A stretch of 64,000 nucleotides of DNA from NCBI RefSeq assembly GCF_021502655.1, contig NZ_JAKFFT010000005.1, positions 62,001-126,000 of the forward strand, written 5' to 3'. The stretch comes from Dyadobacter sp. CY347. Its GTDB lineage: Bacteria > Bacteroidota > Bacteroidia > Cytophagales > Spirosomataceae. Position 1 is the stretch's first letter. Each line of letters opens with the position of its first letter. Below, in pieces: positions 45,890-53,032 of this stretch. Under the pieces are notes generated by a model, which saw nothing but the letters and a program-made list of their open reading frames with translations, made no database searches and was not told the origin of the DNA. Both the position numbers and the translations under genes were made by a program.

Positions 45890-45970
45890 GCGGGCAAAAT
45901 AAGCAATCTCGTGCGCGGCGAAATGTGTACTTATTTACAGGCAGGACAGGATGAGTAAGCGGTTAAATTA

Positions 45971-46753
45971 TCATTCTTCCGGATCTGCAATTTCGATCCA
46001 GGTAGGCGCATGGTCACTTGATTTTTCCCAGCCGCGCACTTCCTTGTCTACACCTGCCGCCAGCAAGCGCGCATCCACGTGCGGACTCAGTAAAAAGTGG
46101 TCAATACGAAGGCCTGCATTGCGGCCGTAAGCATTCCTGAAATAGTCCCAAAACGTATAAATCACTTCGTCAGGATGGAGTTTTCTGATGGCATCCGTCC
46201 ATCCCTGGTCAACAACTTTCTTGAAAGCTTCGCGCACTTCGGGGCGGAAAAGCGCATCGTCCACCCATCGTTCGGGCTTGTAAACATCCAATTCAGTGGG
46301 CATTACATTATAATCCCCGGCTAGCACAACAGGCACATCGAAAGCCAGCAATTCGGCCGCATGTGCAGCGAACCGCTCAAACCAGCGCAGCTTGTATTCA
46401 AGTTTCGGTCCAGGTGCCGGATTGCCATTGGGAAGGTAAAGACAGCCCACGAGCATCCCATTCACAATGGCCTCAATATAGCGGCTATGAAGGTCATCCT
46501 CGTCGCCCGGAAGCGACCTGCGCACTTCTTTCAGCTCCATCCCGCGTGCCAGGATTGCTACGCCATTCCAACTTTTTTGTCCATGCCAGATCGCATTGTA
46601 GCCCGCGTCTGCAATGGCTTTTTCAGGAAATTTCTCCTGCGGCGCTTTCAGTTCCTGCAAACAAACGACATCGGGTTTAGTCATTTTCAGCCAGCGCAAA
46701 AGCACTGGCAGACGGCCATTGACTCCATTGACATTATAGGTGGCGATTCTCAT
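45971..46753 (-). CDS. xth: Exodeoxyribonuclease III
   Basis: A 260-residue member of the exonuclease III/AP endonuclease family of DNA base-excision repair. Motifs: MRIATYNVNGVNGR (Asn metal ligand), DVVCLQELKAP (catalytic Glu), HGQKSWNGVAIL, VVLAGDYNVMPTELD (Asp/Asn pair), GRNAGLRIDHFLLSP (Asp-His) and KSSDHAPTWIEI (terminal catalytic His). Length is standard. It cleaves the backbone at abasic sites and removes 3' blocking groups. Monocistronic. Confidence 0.95.
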   Translation of the reverse strand: MRIATYNVNGVNGRLPVLLRWLKMTKPDVVCLQELKAPQEKFPEKAIADAGYNAIWHGQKSWNGVAILARGMELKEVRRSLPGDEDDLHSRYIEAIVNGMLVGCLYLPNGNPAPGPKLEYKLRWFERFAAHAAELLAFDVPVVLAGDYNVMPTELDVYKPERWVDDALFRPEVREAFKKVVDQGWTDAIRKLHPDEVIYTFWDYFRNAYGRNAGLRIDHFLLSPHVDARLLAAGVDKEVRGWEKSSDHAPTWIEIADPEE

Positions 46754-46925
46754 ATCAGGTTATCAGGTTTTTGGGTAAATATGAATATAAAAATCAGTCC
46801 TGGTAAAGGTGTTATAATAAAAGTAAAAAAGCGTTTTCGAAATCCTTATCAATTGGCCTACGGACTAAGCCGGTAGATTAGCGCCGGGCCAGGTCTTTTT
46901 CCAATAAATTCCACCCGATCAAGCC

Positions 46926-47738
46926 ATGAAAATCAAGTTCTATGCGCCACAATGGGGCAACACACTTCCTTTTGATACTTTTTGCAGTAATGTAAAATCA
47001 GCCGGTTATGATGGCGTGGAGATGGCGCTGCCTTTCGAGAAGAAGGAAACAGATGAAATTCTGGAAGCATTGGCAAAGCATGGCCTGGAACTGATCGGTC
47101 AGTATTGGCAGTCGTTTGAGCGGGATATTGACGTGCATGCGGCCAATTATGAAAAATATCTCAGAAATCTGATCGCAGCCAAGCCGGTATTTATCAATTG
47201 TCAGACAGGAAAGGATTATTTTTCTTTTGAGCAAAATAAGCGGCTGTTTGACCTTGCTGCTTGGCTTGCGGCGGAATCCGGCATCCGCATTATTCATGAA
47301 ACCCATCGTGGCAAAAGTCTTTACGCCGCGCATGTCACGCACCAATATCTATCACAAATTCCGAATTTGCGCATCACACTGGATATTTCACATTGGTGCA
47401 ATGTACATGAATCCTTGCTGGAAGATCAGACGGAAGAAATTGCACTGGCCATAGCACATACAGATCACATTCACAGCAGGGTAGGCCATCCCGAAGGGCC
47501 CCAGGTAAACGATCCGCGAGCGCCCGAATGGGAAGAAACATTGCAAAAACATTTAGAATGGTGGGACCAGATTGTTGCAGCACATTCAGCAAAACAAACG
47601 TCCCTAACCATCACAACCGAGTTCGGCCCAGCAACCTACATGCCCCTGTTACCTTACTCGCAAATTCCCGTCGCCAATCAATGGGACATTAACGTGCACA
47701 TGATGAATTTGTTGAAAGCCAGGTACGAGGGCAAATAG
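46926..47738 (+). CDS. Cytosolic sugar phosphate isomerase/epimerase-like TIM barrel
   Basis: A 270-residue protein without a signal peptide. TIM-barrel motifs: SAGYDGVEMALPF (Glu near residue 36), IRIIHETHRGKSLY (HETH near 136), LRITLDISHWCNVHES (Asp/His near 165), HIHSRVGHPEGPQVND (near 190) and TITTEFGPATYMP (Glu near 237). These residues mark a metal-dependent isomerase or epimerase, with substrate unknown. Unlike the copies at 18622 and 43985 it would act in the cytosol. Confidence 0.87.
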   Translation: MKIKFYAPQWGNTLPFDTFCSNVKSAGYDGVEMALPFEKKETDEILEALAKHGLELIGQYWQSFERDIDVHAANYEKYLRNLIAAKPVFINCQTGKDYFSFEQNKRLFDLAAWLAAESGIRIIHETHRGKSLYAAHVTHQYLSQIPNLRITLDISHWCNVHESLLEDQTEEIALAIAHTDHIHSRVGHPEGPQVNDPRAPEWEETLQKHLEWWDQIVAAHSAKQTSLTITTEFGPATYMPLLPYSQIPVANQWDINVHMMNLLKARYEGK

Positions 47739-47788
47739 TGATTCTGACTGATCATAGGAATGTTGTAAGTATTCAGTATGTGGCAGAT

Positions 47789-48091
47789 TTACAAAACCTT
47801 CGCGCCACGGACCGCATAGGGCATCGCTTTGATCAATTTTGTGTGGTTGAATTCGTCAACGATCATTACATTTTCTTTGGGAACAATGCCCCTGCTGATC
47901 CAGTTTAAGACAGTTTCTACATTCTTGATCCCAAACCGATGGCAATATTCCTTTATGGTAACCCACTCAGACAGGTCCACCAGTTCTCCCTGACTTATCA
48001 AATAGGAACGGGCATCCTTAATCGCCGCGTCGCCCTCAGCCAGTAACGCCTCAATTTTCTGGCTCAAATCATACTTTTCGTCGATTTCCAT
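47789..48091 (-). CDS. Small DNA-binding-like protein (excisionase/MerR-type helix-turn-helix), second gene of a two-gene unit
   Basis: A 100-residue protein. The first 40 residues are helical and charged. Residues 42-90 read as an excisionase/MerR-like winged helix: WVTIKEYCHRFGIKNVETVL, then NWISRGIVPKENVMIVDEFN, where the helix-turn-helix, the RG-I-P turn and the wing strand are in the right order. It starts 27 bases after the 49-residue protein at 48119-48268 and shares its promoter. It may regulate that promoter, whose spacer holds an inverted repeat, but this is inference. No further family is recognised. Confidence 0.65.
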   Translation of the reverse strand: MEIDEKYDLSQKIEALLAEGDAAIKDARSYLISQGELVDLSEWVTIKEYCHRFGIKNVETVLNWISRGIVPKENVMIVDEFNHTKLIKAMPYAVRGAKVL

Positions 48092-48118
48092 ACCACATTA
48101 TTTAGTAAAAATTCAACT

Positions 48119-48268
48119 TCATTTCTTCTCCAACTGCTCAATAAGTTTGACCAACACGGCAATCTGATCCAGCAAACGGTCAATATGATCCTGGGACATT
48201 TCCTTAGACATATCCCGCAACAGTTGTCTCCTGGCAGCAAGGAACATTCTCAGATGAAAAACATTCAT
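48119..48268 (-). CDS. Small helical protein, first gene of a two-gene unit
   Basis: A 49-residue frame from ATG 48268 to TGA. The sequence is basic at the start (MNVFHLRMFLAARRQLLRD), then forms an amphipathic helix suited to a coiled coil (SQDHIDRLLDQIAVLVKLIE). There is no signal peptide and no recognised domain. Support for it being real: it sits about 16 bases after a good promoter and immediately before the 100-residue DNA-binding-like gene. A toxin-antitoxin or other regulated small-protein pair is possible; nothing proves it. Confidence 0.5.
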   Translation of the reverse strand: MNVFHLRMFLAARRQLLRDMSKEMSQDHIDRLLDQIAVLVKLIEQLEKK

Positions 48269-48290
48269 TTTATAATAGTGTGTCAACAAT

Positions 48291-48322
48291 CAAATATAAC
48301 ATTTGTTAGATTACCTAACAAA
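48291..48322 (-). promoter_or_regulatory. Promoter of the two-gene unit
   Basis: On the minus strand TTTG (48322-48319) and TATATTTG (48298-48291), a perfect TAnnTTTG, are separated by 20 bases. Predicted start is near 48284, giving a leader of about 16 bases. The spacer contains most of the inverted repeat 48302-48322. Confidence 0.65.
48302..48322. promoter_or_regulatory. Inverted repeat in the promoter spacer, same core as at imuA
   Basis: Arms TTTGTTAG (48302-48309) and CTAACAAA (48315-48322) are perfect complements around ATTAC. The core TTGTTA-N7-TAACAA has the same sequence and spacing as the palindrome at 19649-19667 before imuA. Lying between and over the promoter elements, it suits a repressor. 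Confidence 0.6.
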
Positions 48323-48510
48323 ACGCAGTGATTGTTCGGGTGCTGCCATTTATTTCCCGGCTGATAGTGGACTATGCCGCATAAGGGCAAATAGGCGAGG
48401 CTATCATTGGCATGGCTACACCGTGTACACTTACAAGGCGCCCGCTTTGGCGAATGCACACCAGCAATGATCTTCCGAAGGATATCATAGAAAGGTAATT
48501 TGTCCGGAAT

Positions 48511-48518
48511 TATATTTG
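48511..48518 (+). promoter_or_regulatory. -7 element for the gene at 48552
   Basis: TATATTTG is a perfect TAnnTTTG. It overlaps a possible TTG start at 48516, which therefore cannot be used, and supports ATG 48552. No convincing -33 element is seen. The rest of the gap 48323-48510 shows no gene apart from an unsupported 26-codon frame at 48412. Confidence 0.5.
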
Positions 48519-48551
48519 ACTAATTTTATTCGTCAAATAGCTCTAAACCTC

Positions 48552-49358
48552 ATGATCATACGCAGTGCGCCTTTCTGGCTTTGGTTTGCATCCAGCATTC
48601 TTTTTTCTTCATTTTGTTTTTCACAAACTATACATGAAGTCCGGTCGTTCCAGGTGCAGGAGGCAAAGCAGGCCGTTGCGGTTGATGAAAACCATTTTTA
48701 TGTAATTAATAACAGCACAATTACCAAGCACACCAAATCGGATGGCAAGCAAATTGCGGTTTGGGATGGCTCAAAGGAGGGCATTAAGCATTTGAACAGC
48801 GGGGTGGTGATTAAAGGGAAAATGTATTGCGCCAATACAAATTATCCCGAAATCCCGATGGCCAGCTCCATTGAAATTTTTGATGTGAGTACAATGCAAC
48901 ACATTGGCAACCATAGTTTTGGTATCGCCGAGCATGGCTCATTGACCTGGATCGACCAGAAAGGCGGATTTTGGTGGTGCGGGTTTGCACATTATGCCGG
49001 CAAAGAGGCCAGCGAAGGCAGGGACACGCGCTGGACGTCCGTTGTAAAATACGATCCCGAATGGCGCCAGCTGGAATCATGGATTTTCCCCAAGCAAATC
49101 GTAGATCTTTTCACACCCAAAAGCAACTCAGGCGGCGCCTGGGGCAACGACGAGCTATTGTATTGCACCGGTCACGACGAGCCGGAACTTTACGTCATGC
49201 GTTTACCAAAATCAGGATTCACACTCGAACACGTCAAAACGCTGCACGCGCCAGTGCACGGTCAGGGCATTGCCATGGATCATTGGGCAAAAGGTAAGCA
49301 GGTCATTTACGGCATCAACCGCGCGGAAAACAAGGTGATTTCGGCTGAGATAAGGTAG
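48552..49358 (+). CDS. Exported hypothetical protein, propeller-like
   Basis: A 268-residue protein from ATG 48552 with a signal peptide ending near SFCFSQ (residue 25). Repeated short units (AVDENHFYVINNSTITKH, SSIEIFDVSTMQHIGNH, HGSLTWIDQKGGFWW, GAWGNDELLYCTGH, HGQGIAMDHWAKGKQVIYGI) suggest a beta-propeller of four to six blades. No catalytic residues or family assignment can be given. The final blade IYGINRAENKVISAEIR resembles cell-surface propellers. Monocistronic, convergent with higA. Confidence 0.7.
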   Translation: MIIRSAPFWLWFASSILFSSFCFSQTIHEVRSFQVQEAKQAVAVDENHFYVINNSTITKHTKSDGKQIAVWDGSKEGIKHLNSGVVIKGKMYCANTNYPEIPMASSIEIFDVSTMQHIGNHSFGIAEHGSLTWIDQKGGFWWCGFAHYAGKEASEGRDTRWTSVVKYDPEWRQLESWIFPKQIVDLFTPKSNSGGAWGNDELLYCTGHDEPELYVMRLPKSGFTLEHVKTLHAPVHGQGIAMDHWAKGKQVIYGINRAENKVISAEIR

Positions 49359-49400
49359 GGGAGGCAATTAGAAAACTTCGCACAGGTTAGCGTGAATAGA

Positions 49401-49757
49401 CTATCCAAGAAGCACTTGTGCCGGAATTCCGAGCTTTTCGTGAAATAACTTTGCCAGTTTCAAGGTCAAAGGTTTCTTCCGGTTCAATATTGCAGATACA
49501 TAACTTTTGCTGCCAACCCAATCAACCAGATCTTTGCTTTTCAGCCCTTTTTCATCCATTTTGAGCTTAATAGCTTCGATTGGATCAGGAGAAGGGATTT
49601 TATAATGTTCGTCCTCATAAGCTTTGATCAATAGCAAAGCAATTTGAAGGTCATTCCCTTCCCTGCTGTCGGGATGCGGCTTTTTATCAAACTGCTCATC
49701 GATCCATTCAAGCATCAGCTCGTATTCCGCATCGTTTTTTATTAGTTTTAATTCCAT
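49401..49757 (-). CDS. higA: HigA-type antitoxin (XRE helix-turn-helix)
   Basis: A 118-residue protein whose C-terminal half is an XRE helix-turn-helix (LKMDEKGLKSKDLVDWVGSK, YVSAILNRKKPLTLKLAKLF). The N-terminal half (YELMLEWIDEQFDKKP) is the toxin-binding part typical of the longer HigA antitoxins. The gene follows higB after 3 bases, the toxin-first order of HigBA systems. It neutralises HigB and represses the shared promoter. Confidence 0.9.
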   Translation of the reverse strand: MELKLIKNDAEYELMLEWIDEQFDKKPHPDSREGNDLQIALLLIKAYEDEHYKIPSPDPIEAIKLKMDEKGLKSKDLVDWVGSKSYVSAILNRKKPLTLKLAKLFHEKLGIPAQVLLG

Positions 49758-49760
49758 TTG

Positions 49761-50069
49761 TCAAGGTTTATATTTTATTGATTTCACATCTACTTTATCA
49801 TACTCCGAATGGTTTCCGAACCATTTGATCTGGATCGTTTTATATTCAAATACAATTCTTATCACCAGCCGGTAATGGTTGCCCATAATATTAAAGACCA
49901 CCCGGTCGTCTCCGACCAAACTCGCTTTTGCAAACACCGCTTTCAATTCCTGAAAACTGCTAAATTCCGCATTAACCATTTCTTCATACCATTCTCTTAA
50001 TGCATTGGAAGCCTGCGGATACATGGCACAATATGCTAAAAGTGTTTTGCGTGCGATAATGTTAAACAT
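49761..50069 (-). CDS. higB: HigB-type toxin (RelE-like mRNA interferase)
   Basis: A 102-residue protein of the HigB_toxin family: MFNIIARKTLLAYCAMYPQA at the start, LREWYEEMVNAEFSSFQEL, a strand pair DRVVFNIMGNHYRLVIRI with the conserved Asn-His-Tyr-Arg, and KWFGNHSEYDKVD at the end with the conserved H and Y. It probably cleaves ribosome-bound mRNA. First gene of the pair, followed by higA at a 3-base gap. Confidence 0.92.
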   Translation of the reverse strand: MFNIIARKTLLAYCAMYPQASNALREWYEEMVNAEFSSFQELKAVFAKASLVGDDRVVFNIMGNHYRLVIRIVFEYKTIQIKWFGNHSEYDKVDVKSIKYKP

Positions 50070-50075
50070 GGCAAA

Positions 50076-50122
50076 GTTTACTAATAGTGAACAAATTTAC
50101 ATCTTAATTTTTGTTTTACAAA
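50076..50122 (-). promoter_or_regulatory. higBA promoter with near-palindromic operator
   Basis: On the minus strand TTTG (50122-50119) and TAAATTTG (50099-50092), a perfect TAnnTTTG, are 19 bases apart. GTTTACTAATAGTGAAC (50076-50092, 6-base arms with one mismatch) covers the predicted start and is a likely HigA site. Confidence 0.6.
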
Positions 50123-50184
50123 TCATTAGACGTAACATCTGCGCACTGGTCACAGGAAATCAAAAAGTACAGATTTTTAAATCC

Positions 50185-50601
50185 CTATGCCCGTTTGGAT
50201 CGCATTGCTTTTACGGTTTCTAGCTTTTCGTCGGAGGTGAATTTTTGGTATTCTTCGGAATCCAGGCCGTATAGGGCTACTTTTCCTTCGGAGTTGCTGT
50301 GGATGCCCCAGCCGTATCTTTTGGTGAGCGGTGAAGCGCGGAGGCAGGGTTGGCCTTTGGAGAAGAATTTCTCTCTTTCTTCGTCGAGCTCACTTTGGTC
50401 GAAACCTTGGCGGATGGCGTAGGTCTGGAACAGGACGTCGTCGGATGTGTATTGATAAGGATGGTCGCTGATGATTTCGAACTGAATGTTTGCAACAGAT
50501 TTTTCCCATCCCTTTACTGGCGGAACTTCACCAGTTTTGGCCGGGCTGTCTTCGGCAACCTGAATAAATGCATCGAAGTAATTGGTTGTATGTGTTTTCA
50601 T
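50185..50601 (-). CDS. DUF6157 family protein
   Basis: A 138-residue cytosolic protein starting MKTHTTNYFDAFIQVAEDSP and ending in a conserved KAMRSKRA tail; motifs KGWEKSVANIQFEII, QPCLRASPLTKRYGWGIHSN and GKVALYGLDSEEYQKF match the small DUF6157 family. Function unknown. It lies upstream of higB on the same strand with a 115-base gap that contains the higBA promoter, so it is a separate unit. Confidence 0.82.
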   Translation of the reverse strand: MKTHTTNYFDAFIQVAEDSPAKTGEVPPVKGWEKSVANIQFEIISDHPYQYTSDDVLFQTYAIRQGFDQSELDEEREKFFSKGQPCLRASPLTKRYGWGIHSNSEGKVALYGLDSEEYQKFTSDEKLETVKAMRSKRA

Positions 50602-50670
50602 TTTAGTCTTAACAAAATTTTTAGGTATAATGTGAACAATTTAAATGGTCTTGAAGTAATTACAAAAAGT

Positions 50671-50678
50671 TAACTTTG
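50671..50678 (+). promoter_or_regulatory. -7 element for the MBL-fold gene
   Basis: TAACTTTG matches TAnnTTTG, 21 bases before the ATG at 50699. A TTG at 50651-50653 is 17 bases upstream, a slightly short spacer. Confidence 0.45.
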
Positions 50679-50698
50679 AACAAACAAACCAATATGAA

Positions 50699-51454
50699 AT
50701 GAAAGCAACATTTGCACTCTTATTTTTACTGATTTCGGCTCCTTTATGGGCACAACTTCCTGCTGCCGATGACCTCGCAACGTCGAAAGGGCCGCTGAAA
50801 ATACAGCCGCTCAACCACGCCACCATGGCCTTGACCTGGGCCGGAAAAACCATCTACGTCGATCCATATGGCGGCGCGAAAACATTCAAAGGAATCGCTG
50901 CCCCGGACCTCATCCTTATTTCAGACATCCACGGTGACCATTTTGATCCTAAAACCCTGGATTCTCTGGATTTGAGCAAAGCCATCATTGTGGCGCCAAA
51001 AGCTGTCATTGATATGATGTCGGAAAAGCTTAAAGCGAAAGCTGTTGAAGTGAACAATGGTCAGACTATCAGCAAACTGGACATTTCCATCATGGCCATT
51101 CCGATGTATAACTTGCCGGAAGCTGCGGATGCAAAGCATACCAAAGGCCGTGGCAATGGTTACGTGCTGAAATTTAGTGATAAAACGATTTACATCAGTG
51201 GCGACACAGCCGGAATCCCTGAAATGCGCGCATTGAAAAACATCGACGCAGCATTCGTTTGCATGAACCTCCCATACACCATGGACGTGCCCGAAGCCGC
51301 TTCCGCAGTCCTGGACTTCAAACCAAAAATCGTTTATCCATACCACTACCGCGGCCAAAACGGCCTAAGCGACACCGAAGCATTCAAAAAGCTCGTAAAC
51401 GCAGGTGATAAGAAGATTGAGGTGAGGCTGAGGGATTGGTATTCGATTAAGTAA
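50699..51454 (+). CDS. Exported MBL-fold metallohydrolase (UPF0173/UlaG-like)
   Basis: A 251-residue protein with a signal peptide (MKATFALLFLLISAPLWAQ, 19 residues). The metallo-beta-lactamase fold of the UlaG/UPF0173 branch is shown by IQPLNHATMALTW, IYVDPYGG, LISDIHGDHFDPKTL (metal-binding HxDH), IYISGDTAGIPEM and IVYPYHYRGQNG. Family members hydrolyse lactones or phosphodiesters; an exported one in Bacteroidota is of unknown substrate. An overlapping ATG at 50695 is out of frame and closes at once. Confidence 0.88.
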   Translation: MKATFALLFLLISAPLWAQLPAADDLATSKGPLKIQPLNHATMALTWAGKTIYVDPYGGAKTFKGIAAPDLILISDIHGDHFDPKTLDSLDLSKAIIVAPKAVIDMMSEKLKAKAVEVNNGQTISKLDISIMAIPMYNLPEAADAKHTKGRGNGYVLKFSDKTIYISGDTAGIPEMRALKNIDAAFVCMNLPYTMDVPEAASAVLDFKPKIVYPYHYRGQNGLSDTEAFKKLVNAGDKKIEVRLRDWYSIK

Positions 51455-51469
51455 GGCGATCATATTGCA

Positions 51470-51500
51470 TTGACTCTTGACCATAACTGTGTTATATTTG
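51470..51500 (+). promoter_or_regulatory. Promoter of the antitoxin-PIN operon
   Basis: TTG at 51470-51472 and TATATTTG at 51493-51500 (perfect TAnnTTTG) with a 20-base spacer. The predicted start is about 8 bases before ATG 51515, which rejects the in-frame TTG at 51470 as a start codon. Confidence 0.65.
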
Positions 51501-51514
51501 AAAAAAGCACAGCT

Positions 51515-51718
51515 ATGGTCATTACACGTCAGGATCGGAATATAATTATTGAAGCTAGCGATTCCATTAATATGGGCGCGGTTCAGAAGGTTATTGATTA
51601 TATTAATATCCTTGAAATAGTTGCCAAAAATCAGGGAACTGAGGAGCAGGCTTCTGAGTTGGCAGAATCGGTTAACAAAAATTGGTGGGCTGAAAACAAA
51701 TCACGTCTTCTTCCATGA
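51515..51718 (+). CDS. Probable antitoxin of a PIN-domain toxin
   Basis: A 67-residue acidic protein from ATG 51515. N-terminal strand (MVITRQDRNIIIEASDSI), a long helix (AVQKVIDYINILEIVAKN) and a C-terminal tail rich in Glu and Trp/Lys (QASELAESVNKNWWAENKSR). This matches the small antitoxins that precede PIN toxins in Bacteroidota. The stop overlaps the toxin ATG by 4 bases, so translation is coupled. Confidence 0.8.
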   Translation: MVITRQDRNIIIEASDSINMGAVQKVIDYINILEIVAKNQGTEEQASELAESVNKNWWAENKSRLLP

Positions 51719-52155
51719 TTGTTGTCATCGATACCAACATATTATTTAGCGCTTGCATTTCTCCAAACAATCGAATTTCTGAAATTCTATTTAGTCCGCT
51801 GCCAAACATAGAACGCATCAGTTGTTACTACGCCATGGCAGAGTTGTTTAAACATCAGGCAAAAATCGTTCAACTTTCCAGGCAGCCGGTTGAAGCAGTA
51901 AGCACTTTGCTTTATACAATAATGAAGCAAGTGGATTTTCTGAATGAGAAGATGATAGCAACGGAACACTTTATGGAAGCGGATCGATTGACCGCTGGCG
52001 TTGACTCAAATGACCTTGCTTTTGTTGCACTCAGTTTGCAGAAAAACGCGATGCTCTGGACGGGCGATAAAAAGTTATCTACCCACCTAAAAAGCCTCGG
52101 ATTCGATCGCGTGATCAACACGAATGATCTTTATGAGTTGCTGAATATAGGCTGA
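51715..52155 (+). CDS. PIN-domain toxin
   Basis: A 146-residue PIN ribonuclease of the putative toxin family. The acidic site is intact: D6 in VVIDTNILFSA, the Glu in YYAMAELFKHQ near residue 43, and Asp residues in AGVDSNDLAFVAL near 97 and LWTGDKKLSTHL near 117. It begins inside the stop of the antitoxin gene (4-base overlap). Such toxins cut tRNA or mRNA unless bound by the partner. Confidence 0.88.
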   Translation: MIVVIDTNILFSACISPNNRISEILFSPLPNIERISCYYAMAELFKHQAKIVQLSRQPVEAVSTLLYTIMKQVDFLNEKMIATEHFMEADRLTAGVDSNDLAFVALSLQKNAMLWTGDKKLSTHLKSLGFDRVINTNDLYELLNIG

Positions 52156-52247
52156 TACGTCCAACGCAAACGGCTTTCCTTTGTTTGACTCATCATATCC
52201 TAACAACAACATTGGGTAGCCAATCGTAAAAGTCAAAGTCTCAACTA

Positions 52248-53015
52248 TCAACTTTCCAGCCAGGATTTAAATGCAGGTGCTTTTTCGCGGCTTACTATTA
52301 CTTCCTGGGCGGTTTCGGGGTGGAGTTGGATTTTTAGTTTGCCGTTGAAGTACGTGTGGATTTTTTGGATGGCGGTGATGCGGGCGATGAATTGCCGGTT
52401 GAGGCGGAAAAAGCTTGCGGGATCTACCAGTGTTTCCAATTCCTCTAATTTGTAATCTACCAAATACTGCCGTCCGTCCGTTCCGACGAGGCAGGCGAGT
52501 TCATTTGCGGTGTAAAAATAGGCGACCTGGTCCTGGTGAATCGGGATCAGCTGTTCGCCATTTTTGACCAGGAAGCGGGTTTTATGCGCTTTTTTGCTCA
52601 TTTCAAGGCTGTCGAGAAGCGACTCCACTTTTCGCGCATAAGCTTTTGGCGAAAAGTCCTGTTTCAATTCATCAAACTTTTTAAGAGCGTCGGCCAATTC
52701 CGGTAACTTGATGGGTTTGAGTAAGTAATCAATGCTCTTTACCCGAAATGCTTTGATCGCATATTCGTCATAAGAGGTTGTAAAAACAATGGGGCTATGC
52801 GCTGGAAATGCTTCGAAAATCTGAAAACTCAGCCCGTCGGAAAGTTGAATGTCTGATAAAATCAAATCTACCTGATGCTCGGCTCCAAACCAGCGTTTAG
52901 CGGATTCCACACTATCCAGAACCGCAACGATTTCAATTTTAGGATCAAGCTTTTTGATCAGTTTTTCCAGTCGTTCGGCAGCCGGATATTCGTCTTCTAT
53001 GATGACAATTTTCAT
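52248..53015 (-). CDS. LytTR-family response regulator
   Basis: A 255-residue regulator with acidic pocket EDE at 7-9, phospho-acceptor D55 in ILSDIQLSDG, Lys in LLKPIKLPEL, and a C-terminal LytTR domain (VAYFYTANELACLVGTD, FFRLNRQFIARI). It closely resembles the regulator at 2415-3197 in layout. It lies 17 bases after its kinase on the same strand and belongs with the TonB receptor at 54113-56518. Confidence 0.93.
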   Translation of the reverse strand: MKIVIIEDEYPAAERLEKLIKKLDPKIEIVAVLDSVESAKRWFGAEHQVDLILSDIQLSDGLSFQIFEAFPAHSPIVFTTSYDEYAIKAFRVKSIDYLLKPIKLPELADALKKFDELKQDFSPKAYARKVESLLDSLEMSKKAHKTRFLVKNGEQLIPIHQDQVAYFYTANELACLVGTDGRQYLVDYKLEELETLVDPASFFRLNRQFIARITAIQKIHTYFNGKLKIQLHPETAQEVIVSREKAPAFKSWLES

Positions 53016-53032
53016 AAATATTGAGGCTAAAT

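Noticed and set aside
48412..48492. 26-codon open frame in the gap before 48552
   Set aside because: No promoter, no domain and typical chance length.
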